DNA of 5,207 nt from an uncultured Clostridia bacterium (lineage in GTDB: Bacteria; Bacillota; Clostridia; Oscillospirales; Ruminococcaceae): the NCBI GenBank assembly GCA_947175045.1, contig CAMWLH010000185.1, positions 1-5,207 of the forward strand. Direction: 5' to 3'. Below, piece by piece: positions 1 through 5,207 of this stretch. The notes under the pieces were generated by a model that saw nothing but the letters and a program-made list of their open reading frames with translations, had not been told where the DNA came from and searched no databases. The translations under genes were made by a program, and so were the position numbers. Position 1 is the stretch's first letter. Every line of letters starts with the position of its first letter.

Positions 1-1
1 T

Positions 2-1315
2 CTTAAAAAACTAAACGGTCTTAAGGACGATTATATCGAAAAATCGCTTTATGAGGCGCAGGCAGCTCTTGACAGGCTTACCGAGGCTGAGCAGTATAAA
101 ACGGCTATAAAGGTGGGAAATCTTTTTTCAGGTGAGAGCGGAGTCTCATACTGGGCAGCGCAGAATCTAAAAACATTTGACGTTGGCGGTTCAGCGGGTG
201 CAAGCGCATTAAAGACAATATCTCCTGTTGTGGGCGCGTTTCAGGATAACACCTTTTATTTGAAAGGCTCTTATGAAGAACGCTTAGCGGACCTCATAAC
301 GCTTAAGGATTACCTTTTGCACGAGGGGGGATTAAACACAAATGACGAGGCGGTAAGAAATGTAACCGCACTTATCGAACAGCTTCAGGCGGATTCAGAC
401 AGTAAAGAACGTTATACCAAGATGATAGCTAATCTGCAAGATGGTAAAGACGCGGATTATGAAGCTCCCGAACTCTCGGGCAGCCTTGCCACCGCCAATG
501 AGGAGGAGCGCAAGGGCAGGGCTGCCCAAGAGCGTTACCAAAAATGGAAAGCCGAACAGGAAGCAGCGGCAGCGGCGGCAGAAAAATCCGCCGAAGAGCT
601 TGCTGCGGAATACAAAGCCGAAAAGCAGCTCGCGGACGATATGTACGGCGTGAGCGAGATATCCGCGGAGGAGTATTATAAAAGGCTTACGGTTCTGCGT
701 GACAACTATCTGGAGCAAGGCTCTCACGAATGGTATGTTGCAACTAAGGAAATAAAATCCCTCGCGGAGAAACTCGGGGACGGTATCGCTGACACCGCCA
801 AAACCACCGCCGACAAAATCAAGGACGCACTTTCCGACGTAAAATCCGAATACCAGAAAACTCTTGACGCGATAGACGCGGAGATTGAACGCCACAACCG
901 CGAAAAGCAGGACAAGGAGTATCAGGGCAAGGTCGACGCACTAAATGCCCGCTTGAAATACGAGCAACTGGATATTTTCTCACGGCGCGAGCTGGAGCAG
1001 GAGCTTTCGGATATCTACGAGGAATGGGACGAAACAAAATATAAGCGTGACACGGTCGACGCAAAGAGCCTTCTGGAAACTGTGTATACGCAGACGCAGG
1101 ACATGATAAACACTGCGCCGGTTATAGGCATTGACCAGCTTAACGCGGTTATAACCTCTGCGCTTGAGAACGTCGGCGAGAGCTTCACAAAGGGTATTGA
1201 ACAGGGAACGCAATCAGTGCAGGCGGTCTATAATATCGTCGTAAACGCTCAAGACAAGACCTATGATCAGGTTGTCAAAGAGGTTGAAAAGGCTATTTCA
1301 AGCGGGGTGATATGA
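2..1315 (+). CDS. Phage tail tape measure protein, C-terminal part (5' end outside window)
   Basis: The reading frame is open from base 2, so the gene enters from the left; the GTG at 113 is an internal valine codon, not the start. 437 residues are visible. Seen: an alpha-helical, charged, low-complexity protein; an Ala/Glu-rich coiled-coil stretch with six consecutive alanines (about residues 188-193); the segment ISAEEYYKRL (residues 220-229), followed by a helical repeat-like region of a type recurrent in clostridial tape measure proteins; a second coiled coil around residues 255-345; and a short C-terminal domain with VYNIVVNAQDKTYDQVVKEV close to the end. Tape measure proteins line the tail lumen, set tail length and help DNA ejection. 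The assignment rests on composition, the C-terminal tail and position just before dit. No transmembrane segment or peptidase motif is visible in this part. GC is uneven along the gene (24/60 in the line at 241, 34/60 in the line at 541). The stop TGA at 1313-1315 is followed almost directly by an unrelated promoter. Confidence 0.85.
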   Translation, partial: LKKLNGLKDDYIEKSLYEAQAALDRLTEAEQYKTAIKVGNLFSGESGVSYWAAQNLKTFDVGGSAGASALKTISPVVGAFQDNTFYLKGSYEERLADLITLKDYLLHEGGLNTNDEAVRNVTALIEQLQADSDSKERYTKMIANLQDGKDADYEAPELSGSLATANEEERKGRAAQERYQKWKAEQEAAAAAAEKSAEELAAEYKAEKQLADDMYGVSEISAEEYYKRLTVLRDNYLEQGSHEWYVATKEIKSLAEKLGDGIADTAKTTADKIKDALSDVKSEYQKTLDAIDAEIERHNREKQDKEYQGKVDALNARLKYEQLDIFSRRELEQELSDIYEEWDETKYKRDTVDAKSLLETVYTQTQDMINTAPVIGIDQLNAVITSALENVGESFTKGIEQGTQSVQAVYNIVVNAQDKTYDQVVKEVEKAISSGVI

Positions 1316-1319
1316 AGTG

Positions 1320-1348
1320 TTGACTTTTGGTGAAAGGTGTGGTATAAT
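1320..1348 (+). promoter_or_regulatory. Sigma-A (sigma-70-type) promoter of the SHOCT-protein gene
   Basis: TTGACT at 1320-1325 (-35, five of six consensus bases) and TATAAT at 1343-1348 (-10, perfect) are separated by exactly 17 bases. TG at 1340-1341, one base before the -10, also gives an extended -10 element. The predicted transcription start is near A1355, leaving a ~26-nt leader before the ATG at 1381. The -35 begins five bases after the stop codon of the tape measure gene. A strong vegetative promoter inside a late tail operon suggests that the downstream gene is transcribed independently of late phage gene control, for example in the lysogen. No operator-like palindrome overlaps it. 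Confidence 0.92.
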
Positions 1349-1367
1349 GTAGGAAAATATTTCTTTT

Positions 1368-1373
1368 GGAGGT
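1368..1373 (+). promoter_or_regulatory. Ribosome binding site deciding the start of the SHOCT gene
   Basis: GGAGGT lies 7 bases upstream of the ATG at 1381. The in-frame TTG at 1366 overlaps this site and would add five residues, but it would have no ribosome site of its own. The ATG at 1381 is therefore preferred. Confidence 0.9.
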
Positions 1374-1380
1374 AAATTAT

Positions 1381-1968
1381 ATGGAATTTATTTACTTATT
1401 TGGCTTTGTGTTTATTCTTGCTATTGTATTGGGCATTATTATCGCAGTATCTCAGGCTAAACGCGAAAAGAAAGTAGACCAGCAGCTTGGTGACAATGGA
1501 TTCACAATAACAAGGAGAGCAGGTGCTTTAAGAGTAGATGATAAAAACAAAAAGTGGTGTATAAACGATTCACAGCACCAACCCACCATTTATGATTTTT
1601 CAGAGGTAATTGACAGTGTAATTGATGAGGTAGGAACTGCAAATGTCGTAAAAAAACTGGGCGTTTACATATACACGCTAAACGGCGGCGCACTTTATAT
1701 CAGCCTAATCAATACCGATACCAAACGGGACAGCTTTATTTGTAAAACTGATAGCAATATCGCTCAACAGATTGTTTCTATTGCAAAATCAATGATTATG
1801 CATTCGGAGGAACAACCCCTTGATTTGCCACAGGCTACTTCCTCAGAGACAACACTTTCTACTGATGATATTGAGGAACAGCTGAAGAAATTTAAGGAAA
1901 TGGTTGATAATGGCATTATTACACAGGAAGATTATGATGCCAAAAAGAAACAGCTCTTAGGTATTTAA
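1381..1968 (+). CDS. Membrane-anchored SHOCT-domain protein (moron gene, function unknown)
   Basis: A 195-residue protein. Seen: one N-terminal transmembrane helix (residues 3-24, hydrophobic, no charge after Glu2), followed by the basic stretch AKREKK (26-31), which by the positive-inside rule predicts a cytoplasmic body. Residues 40-137 form a mostly beta-strand region ending in an amphipathic helix; the segment RVDDKNKKWCI followed by TIYDFSEVI resembles the central region of many Firmicutes SHOCT proteins and may be a PH-like fold (inference). After a Ser/Thr/Gln/Pro linker (141-161), residues 163-195 match the short C-terminal SHOCT domain, with the pattern EEQLKKFKEMVDNGIITQEDYDAKKKQLL cut here to its key elements: an L-K-K-F helix, the G-I-I-T turn, E-D-Y, and the final K-K-Q-L-L-G. 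SHOCT domains occur at the C terminus of diverse proteins and are thought to mediate oligomerisation or binding. The gene has its own promoter and terminator and 37% GC (219/588), well below dit. It is probably not a virion protein; exclusion or lysogenic conversion is possible but unproven. Confidence 0.85.
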   Translation: MEFIYLFGFVFILAIVLGIIIAVSQAKREKKVDQQLGDNGFTITRRAGALRVDDKNKKWCINDSQHQPTIYDFSEVIDSVIDEVGTANVVKKLGVYIYTLNGGALYISLINTDTKRDSFICKTDSNIAQQIVSIAKSMIMHSEEQPLDLPQATSSETTLSTDDIEEQLKKFKEMVDNGIITQEDYDAKKKQLLGI

Positions 1969-1990
1969 TAGTCAAATCTTACTTAGGTTT

Positions 1991-2030
1991 CAAAACAGCA
2001 CCCTGCACAACAAACAGGGTGCTTTTGTTA
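1991..2030 (+). terminator. Rho-independent terminator after the SHOCT gene
   Basis: GCACCCTG (1998-2005) and CAGGGTGC (2015-2022) form a perfect 8-bp stem with a 9-base loop, extended by A1997-T2023. The tail is TTTTGTTA (2023-2030). The A-run upstream (1992-1995) can pair with the T-run, so the structure may also act in the opposite direction. It sits 29 bases after the SHOCT stop and only 21 bases before the dit ATG, so it closes the cassette but also lies in the path of late transcription from the tape measure gene into dit. Confidence 0.88.
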
Positions 2031-2035
2031 TACCC

Positions 2036-2050
2036 GAAAGGAGGTGATCC
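2036..2050 (+). promoter_or_regulatory. Very long Shine-Dalgarno site of dit
   Basis: GAAAGGAGGTGATCC is complementary over 15 contiguous bases to the usual Firmicutes 16S rRNA 3' end (GGATCACCTCCTTTC). The GGAGG core ends 7 bases before the ATG at 2052, which fixes that start. The in-frame GTG at 2019 lies inside the terminator stem and is rejected as a start. Confidence 0.92.
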
Positions 2051-2051
2051 A

Positions 2052-2825
2052 ATGACAAAAGTAACCTATACCAACGAGGTAAATGGGCTTTCCTGCACGT
2101 TTTCGGCGGATAATCCGATGATGTTCTTAGAGAGCATAGACGGCTGCTCCTGCGGCTGTGAAGCGATAACCTACCGACCGCTGAACCTTAACGGACAGCG
2201 GTTTGTTTCGTCCACGCTTACGGCGCGGACGGTGGTGCTTACCGTAAATTTCGGCGGGAAAGCGGGCGGGAAATATTCACGGACAGAAGCAATGAAACGC
2301 TGGGAAGAAATCCAGCGCGTTTTTGTCCCAGGGAATATGGGCACGCTTACATGGACGAACGGCACAGAGAGCCGCTTTATAAAATGCCGCACGTCGGAGA
2401 CTCCGAAGCCCTCGGAGCTTCTGCCGTACCTGTTTCGCGCGTCGTTCTCGCTGACGGCGGATTATCCTATGTGGTTCGACAGCGTTGAAAACGTCGCAGA
2501 GCTTTCAACGGGCGGCGTGACGATAGAAAACCCCTGCGGGCTTGAGGTTCCGTTTATCGCGGAGGTAAGCACTGCGTCGGACGTGTTTGTTATGGTGAGA
2601 ATGTCCGACGGCGCGGGAATAGGTCTCGCGAACCGAATAAACGAGGATTTCACCATCGACACCGCCGCCTGCACCGTAACCACCGCGAGCGGGGAGCTGG
2701 TAAACAATCAGCTCAGCGTAAACAGCACTTTTTTCGGTATCCTGCCGGGAATAAATCGCTTCAATGTAGCGGGGCACGGTACGGTAACGCTGAAATGGCG
2801 TAAGGCTTATATGGGAATTTTTTAG
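2052..2825 (+). CDS. Distal tail protein (Dit), siphovirus-type phage tail family protein
   Basis: 257 residues from the ATG at 2052, a usual length for a short (SPP1-type) Dit without inserted carbohydrate-binding modules. Dit forms the hexameric hub linking the tail tube to the tail-tip protein. Seen: an N-terminal beta-rich domain (about 1-145) with the pattern typical of this family, RTVVLTVNF near 59-67, a helix TEAMKRWEEIQRVF (78-91) before the strand GTLTWTNG (97-104), and a FSLTADYPMWFD element (132-143). The C-terminal galectin-like domain (about 155-257) includes FTIDTAACTVT, then NSTFFGILPGINRF (224-237) and VTLKWRKAYMGIF at the end, all characteristic of the family. Position after the tape measure gene and before the Gp37-like gene agrees. 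An unusual Cys cluster (C32, C34, C36) lies in an N-terminal turn. Stop TAG at 2823-2825. Confidence 0.9.
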   Translation: MTKVTYTNEVNGLSCTFSADNPMMFLESIDGCSCGCEAITYRPLNLNGQRFVSSTLTARTVVLTVNFGGKAGGKYSRTEAMKRWEEIQRVFVPGNMGTLTWTNGTESRFIKCRTSETPKPSELLPYLFRASFSLTADYPMWFDSVENVAELSTGGVTIENPCGLEVPFIAEVSTASDVFVMVRMSDGAGIGLANRINEDFTIDTAACTVTTASGELVNNQLSVNSTFFGILPGINRFNVAGHGTVTLKWRKAYMGIF

Positions 2826-2833
2826 CTTATTTT

Positions 2834-2889
2834 ACCCGAGAGGGTGAGTAATACGGAGCGTCAGCGGAGTGTTACTCGCCCTCTCGGGT
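2834..2889. repeat. Long inverted repeat (hairpin) between dit and the tail-tip gene
   Basis: Bases 2834-2854 pair with 2869-2889: 21 bp including two G-T(U) pairs (T2845-G2878 and T2852-G2871), with a 14-base apical loop at 2855-2868 in which a CG/CG mini-stem can form. An outer helix (ATTTT at 2829-2833 with AAAAT at 2895-2899) can add five pairs across a five-base bulge. No run of T follows the stem on either strand, so it is not a standard rho-independent terminator. It fills most of a 97-bp gap in an otherwise tight operon. It could be a REP/MITE-like palindromic element, an mRNA stability or processing hairpin, or a structure adjusting the relative expression of Dit and the tail-tip protein; these roles are inference. 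Confidence 0.9.
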
Positions 2890-2922
2890 CGGGGAAAATC
2901 TATTCTAAGATAAGGAGAAAAA

Positions 2923-4977
2923 ATGGTTTTACAGATTTTCAGACCGCCCGGCGATAACGAGCTTCTTCAGGACTGCAAGCTCGGAGATATCAATGACGCG
3001 ATCTCTCTTGAATACGAAAAGTATTTCTGCGGGGCGGGAACATTCACTCTTGAGCTCTCTCCCGCTTCCCCTTTTGCGGGAGCTATTGAGGTGAATTCGC
3101 TGATTTACTGCCGCGAGGACGATATATGCTGGGTCGTGAAAAATATAAAGACCACCGCCGAAAAGGTTACAGTGACTGGCTACGACCTTAACGGGCTGCT
3201 GCTCGACCGTCTTACTCTCCCCACGGAGGACGGCGAAGCGGGCACCGAGGGCAAAGACGCTGTAAGCGGCTCGACGGAGGCTTGCGTCAAGCATTTTGTG
3301 GAATATAATCTTATCTCCTCCGAAATGCCGGAGCGCAATATTCCGCGCCTTGTCTCCGCGGAGAACATGGACAGGGGAATTGCTCAGGACAGCTACCTTG
3401 CTTCAAAGGAATGCCTGGAGGACGTTGTGCGGACGATGTGCGGCGGCGCGGGGCTGGGGTATCGCATACGGCTCGACCTCACGCAGTCCAACTCGGAGCC
3501 GATCTTTATATTTGATGTTCTGGAGCAATGCGACCGCTCCGCCGACCAGGACGAGCGAAACCGCGTTATTTTCTCCGAGGGTATGAGGAATATCGGCAAT
3601 ATTGAGCGCGAGTTGGGGATAACCGCGGACAAAAACGCGCTCTGGTGCGAGGTTGGCGGTCTTGACGGGTTTGTTAATTCGGGGGAGAACATTCCCGCGG
3701 GCTGGGCGCGGCGTGAGGAATATGTGTCGCTGTCCGTTACCGATCCTTATAATCAGGAGTTTGTGGACGAGGCGGCGCAAAAGGAAATGTCGGACAAATT
3801 CGCGTCCACCGACAGCCTGACTGTCGAAGCGGGGAACCCGCTGGAATATGGCGTTGTCTATGATGTTGGTGATATCGTGACGGTGTACGACCGCGAGAAG
3901 TCCGCTCAGCTGAACAGCGTTATTTCTGCCGTGACCGTAAAGCGCACCGCGACCGAGCACACCGTCAAGCTCACCCTGGGGGAGAGCAAGCCTAAGCTAC
4001 TGGACGGTTACGCGAAAAAGACCGATCTGCTCGCGAAAACTCAGAGGGCTTATCCCGCCGCGCAGGCAAGCACCGCCAGCGCGATAACCACCTACGAATA
4101 CCTGACCGACAGCTCCGTAAAATTCAACGACACAACATACACAATAGAGAAGAACGAAGCGGGACTGATCTCGAAGATCACGGACAGCTTGGGGAACTCA
4201 TTAAAGCCCGTTGTCAGGGGCGAGATCACGGATATCGCGCTGCACAACGCGGTATTCATGGCGGTGGCGATGCTGAGCCGCTTTGGGCGCGAGTATGAAT
4301 TTATGCCGTATATGTCGGGCGTTAGTTGGTATTACGGCAGGGAAACCATGGGGAAATCCGAATGGCGCAGCATGATAAAGGGCGGGTTATCCATCAGGCT
4401 GTCCCGCGCTTCGGTTACCGATGATGAGCTTATAATCGCCGCGGGCGGTTCCGGCATAATGGATACTAATTTGTCGGGAAATATACCCATTTATGTCGCC
4501 GCAGCCAATACAAGCGCCGAGGACGTCTGGACACAGTACGCGGGAATGGGCAACACAGAAAGTCAAGGAAACGGTCGCGAGTGCACCGTTCAATCTCGCG
4601 GCACGGACAGCGGGATATTATGTACGACGGGCTCCTGGGGAGCCGACGGCGTAGGAAATCTTTATCCCGATACGAGAATTAAAAGCATAACCGATTACCA
4701 CCTGGTCGTAATGCGGCGCGAGGGCAGTACTGCGGAGGCTTTTTTTGACGGCGTTAAGGCTTCCGCGTCCAAAGCCGTGTATGATTACTCCCCGACCTTT
4801 TTTATGGGAGGCTACTATCGCGGCGGGCGGCTTACAAGCAACGGCGCGGCTGTCAAGTATAAATTCGTGGCGATATCCAACATAGCGCAGACCGATTCGG
4901 AAATACTCGAAAACAGCAGATGGCTGATGGAAAGGCTGAATATTTCACAGCAAAATGCAGTTCAAGATGTTGTATAG
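2923..4977 (+). CDS. Gp37-like tail-tip (tail-associated, Tal-type) protein with C-terminal lectin-like domain
   Basis: 684 residues. The start ATG at 2923 has AAGGAG at 2912-2917, five bases away. Residues 1 to about 362 match the Siphovirus ReqiPepy6 Gp37-like family: the opening strand MVLQIFRP, the pattern DINDAISLEYEKYFCGAGTF (about 23-42), ICWVVKNIKTT, VTVTGYDLNGLLLDR (83-97), a disordered Glu/Gly-rich loop, a helix ending SKECLEDVVRTM, and the terminal barrel ending VKLTLGESKP. These proteins attach to Dit and form the baseplate/tail-tip hub. After an Ala/Ser/Thr linker (about 377-392), a small module (393-430, YLTDSSVKFNDTTYTI) leads to a C-terminal domain (about 441-675). This is rich in beta strands with YHLVVMRREGSTAEAFFDGVK-type pattern (starting at D591), typical of LamG/concanavalin A-like sandwiches, then a final helix SEILENSRWLMERL. 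I infer receptor or glycan binding. No peptidase or lysozyme motif was seen. The stop is TAG at 4975-4977. Confidence 0.87.
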   Translation: MVLQIFRPPGDNELLQDCKLGDINDAISLEYEKYFCGAGTFTLELSPASPFAGAIEVNSLIYCREDDICWVVKNIKTTAEKVTVTGYDLNGLLLDRLTLPTEDGEAGTEGKDAVSGSTEACVKHFVEYNLISSEMPERNIPRLVSAENMDRGIAQDSYLASKECLEDVVRTMCGGAGLGYRIRLDLTQSNSEPIFIFDVLEQCDRSADQDERNRVIFSEGMRNIGNIERELGITADKNALWCEVGGLDGFVNSGENIPAGWARREEYVSLSVTDPYNQEFVDEAAQKEMSDKFASTDSLTVEAGNPLEYGVVYDVGDIVTVYDREKSAQLNSVISAVTVKRTATEHTVKLTLGESKPKLLDGYAKKTDLLAKTQRAYPAAQASTASAITTYEYLTDSSVKFNDTTYTIEKNEAGLISKITDSLGNSLKPVVRGEITDIALHNAVFMAVAMLSRFGREYEFMPYMSGVSWYYGRETMGKSEWRSMIKGGLSIRLSRASVTDDELIIAAGGSGIMDTNLSGNIPIYVAAANTSAEDVWTQYAGMGNTESQGNGRECTVQSRGTDSGILCTTGSWGADGVGNLYPDTRIKSITDYHLVVMRREGSTAEAFFDGVKASASKAVYDYSPTFFMGGYYRGGRLTSNGAAVKYKFVAISNIAQTDSEILENSRWLMERLNISQQNAVQDVV

Positions 4978-5011
4978 TATTTCCCAAAATAAACAAGAAG
5001 GAGGATTTTAT

Positions 5012-5207
5012 ATGGCAACAAAAACGGTAACATTAACGGGCGCGGAGCAGCGGGTGGACGAGCTCGGCGGGCTCAACGCGCTGATAGTGAACAACACGGA
5101 CGCTCCGCTGTACGCTTCGGCGAGGTCGGGAATAGAGCCGTACGCTGACGGAGTGATAGAGATAAAAGCGGGAGCTTCCCGCGGCTTGCCAGATACAAAC
5201 GGCACGG
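5012..5207 (+). CDS. Phage structural/accessory protein of unknown function, N-terminal part (3' end outside window)
   Basis: ATG at 5012 is preceded by AAGGAGG (4998-5004) with 7-base spacing, and the frame stays open to the right edge (65 codons). Seen: an N-terminal segment MATKTVTLTGAEQRVDELGG, then NALIVNNTDAPLYASAR, a D-G-V-I-E-I-K-A-G-A-S turn and the ending LPDTNGT. The pattern (asparagine-rich strand, 'YAS', acidic-glycine turn, D-T-N-G-T) is what I recall of short hypothetical proteins that follow tail-tip genes in clostridial prophages, and it looks like a small beta-sandwich. A role as an accessory tail-fibre or virion surface protein is plausible from position only. The 34-bp gap from the previous stop suggests co-transcription. 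GC is high like the tail genes, so it is not part of the moron. Confidence 0.75.
   Translation, partial: MATKTVTLTGAEQRVDELGGLNALIVNNTDAPLYASARSGIEPYADGVIEIKAGASRGLPDTNGT

Larger units (their letters stand above)
1316..2030 (+). other. Moron cassette inserted between tape measure and dit
   Basis: Promoter, ribosome site, single gene and terminator occupy exactly the gap between the tape measure stop (1315) and the dit ribosome site (from 2036). Base composition drops to 37% GC in the gene, while the flanking tail genes are richer. This is the classic layout of a phage moron: an autonomously transcribed gene added to a structural operon. No direct repeats, inverted ends or integrase were seen at the borders, so the mode of entry is probably recombination between phages rather than transposition (inference). 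Confidence 0.75.

Noticed and set aside
113..115. GTG as start of the first gene
   Set aside because: The frame is open all the way to base 2, no ribosome site precedes the GTG, and the upstream codons give the same charged helical composition. It is an internal valine.
563..580. Alanine-codon repeat (GCA/GCG) as a slippage-prone phase-variation tract
   Set aside because: The unit is three bases, so slippage would keep frame, and it is an ordinary poly-Ala coiled-coil stretch.
395..895. Minus-strand open frame (166 codons) with hydrophobic stretches inside the tape measure gene
   Set aside because: The hydrophobic, Phe/Leu-rich product is the antisense of Lys/Glu-rich coiled-coil codons. 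No promoter or ribosome site is visible.
1366..1368. TTG as start of the SHOCT gene
   Set aside because: It overlaps the GGAGGT ribosome site that serves the ATG at 1381 with ideal spacing.
2019..2021. GTG as start of dit
   Set aside because: It sits in the terminator stem without a ribosome site; the ATG at 2052 has a 15-base one.
2834..2889. Reading the long hairpin as a rho-independent terminator
   Set aside because: The stem is followed by CGGGGAAAATC on the + strand and by TAAAATAAGC on the - strand; neither is a U-tract.
2834..2889. Hairpin as the cruciform of a diversity-generating retroelement
   Set aside because: That element would need a variable repeat at the end of a receptor-binding gene, a template repeat and a reverse transcriptase. 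Dit's end is ordinary and neither of the other parts is in the window.
3403..3960. Long minus-strand open frame (185 codons) inside the tail-tip gene
   Set aside because: Shadow of a GC-rich coding region. The protein is low in recognisable pattern, has no ribosome site, and the + strand gene is a clear family member.
1..5207. CRISPR array, tRNA, rRNA or insertion sequence
   Set aside because: I saw no regularly spaced repeats, no tRNA cloverleaf with CCA-type end, no rRNA-like sequence and no transposase or paired terminal repeats on either strand.

Overview
The window reads as part of the tail module of a siphovirus-type phage or prophage of a Gram-positive host, probably a gut-type clostridium (Oscillospiraceae/Lachnospiraceae-like). 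This rests on gene order (tape measure, Dit, Gp37-like tail-associated protein), strong AGGAGG ribosome sites, a textbook sigma-A promoter, and protein families common in clostridial prophages. All genes are on the + strand and packed like a late operon. No integrase, lysis, head or replication genes are present, so prophage versus free phage cannot be decided here.

Layout: (1) 2-1315, the C-terminal 437 residues of the tail tape measure protein, open at the left edge. (2) 1316-2030, a self-contained cassette: a near-consensus promoter five bases after the tape-measure stop, an AT-rich gene (1381-1968) for a small membrane-anchored SHOCT-domain protein, then a rho-independent terminator. It interrupts the usual tape measure-Dit junction and has the classical structure of a phage 'moron'. 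(3) 2052-2825, the distal tail protein (Dit), preceded by an exceptionally long Shine-Dalgarno match. (4) 2826-2922, a 97-bp gap dominated by a ~21-bp-stem inverted repeat. (5) 2923-4977, a Gp37-like/Tal tail-tip protein whose C-terminal half looks like a LamG/concanavalin-type, probably receptor-binding, module. (6) 5012-5207, the first 65 codons of another phage structural or accessory protein, open at the right edge.

How it works together: the tape measure sets tail length and guides tail-tube assembly. Dit forms the hub at the tail tip, and the Gp37-like protein docks on Dit and presents its C-terminal lectin-like domain to the host surface. The SHOCT protein is not expected to be a virion part. 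Its own promoter and terminator, lower GC (219 of 588 bases, 37%, against 107 of 180 in three sampled lines of dit) and membrane anchor point to expression in the lysogen, possibly for host-fitness or superinfection-exclusion functions. That role is inference.

The most interesting items are the moron cassette and its undescribed membrane protein, and the long palindrome between dit and the tail-tip gene.
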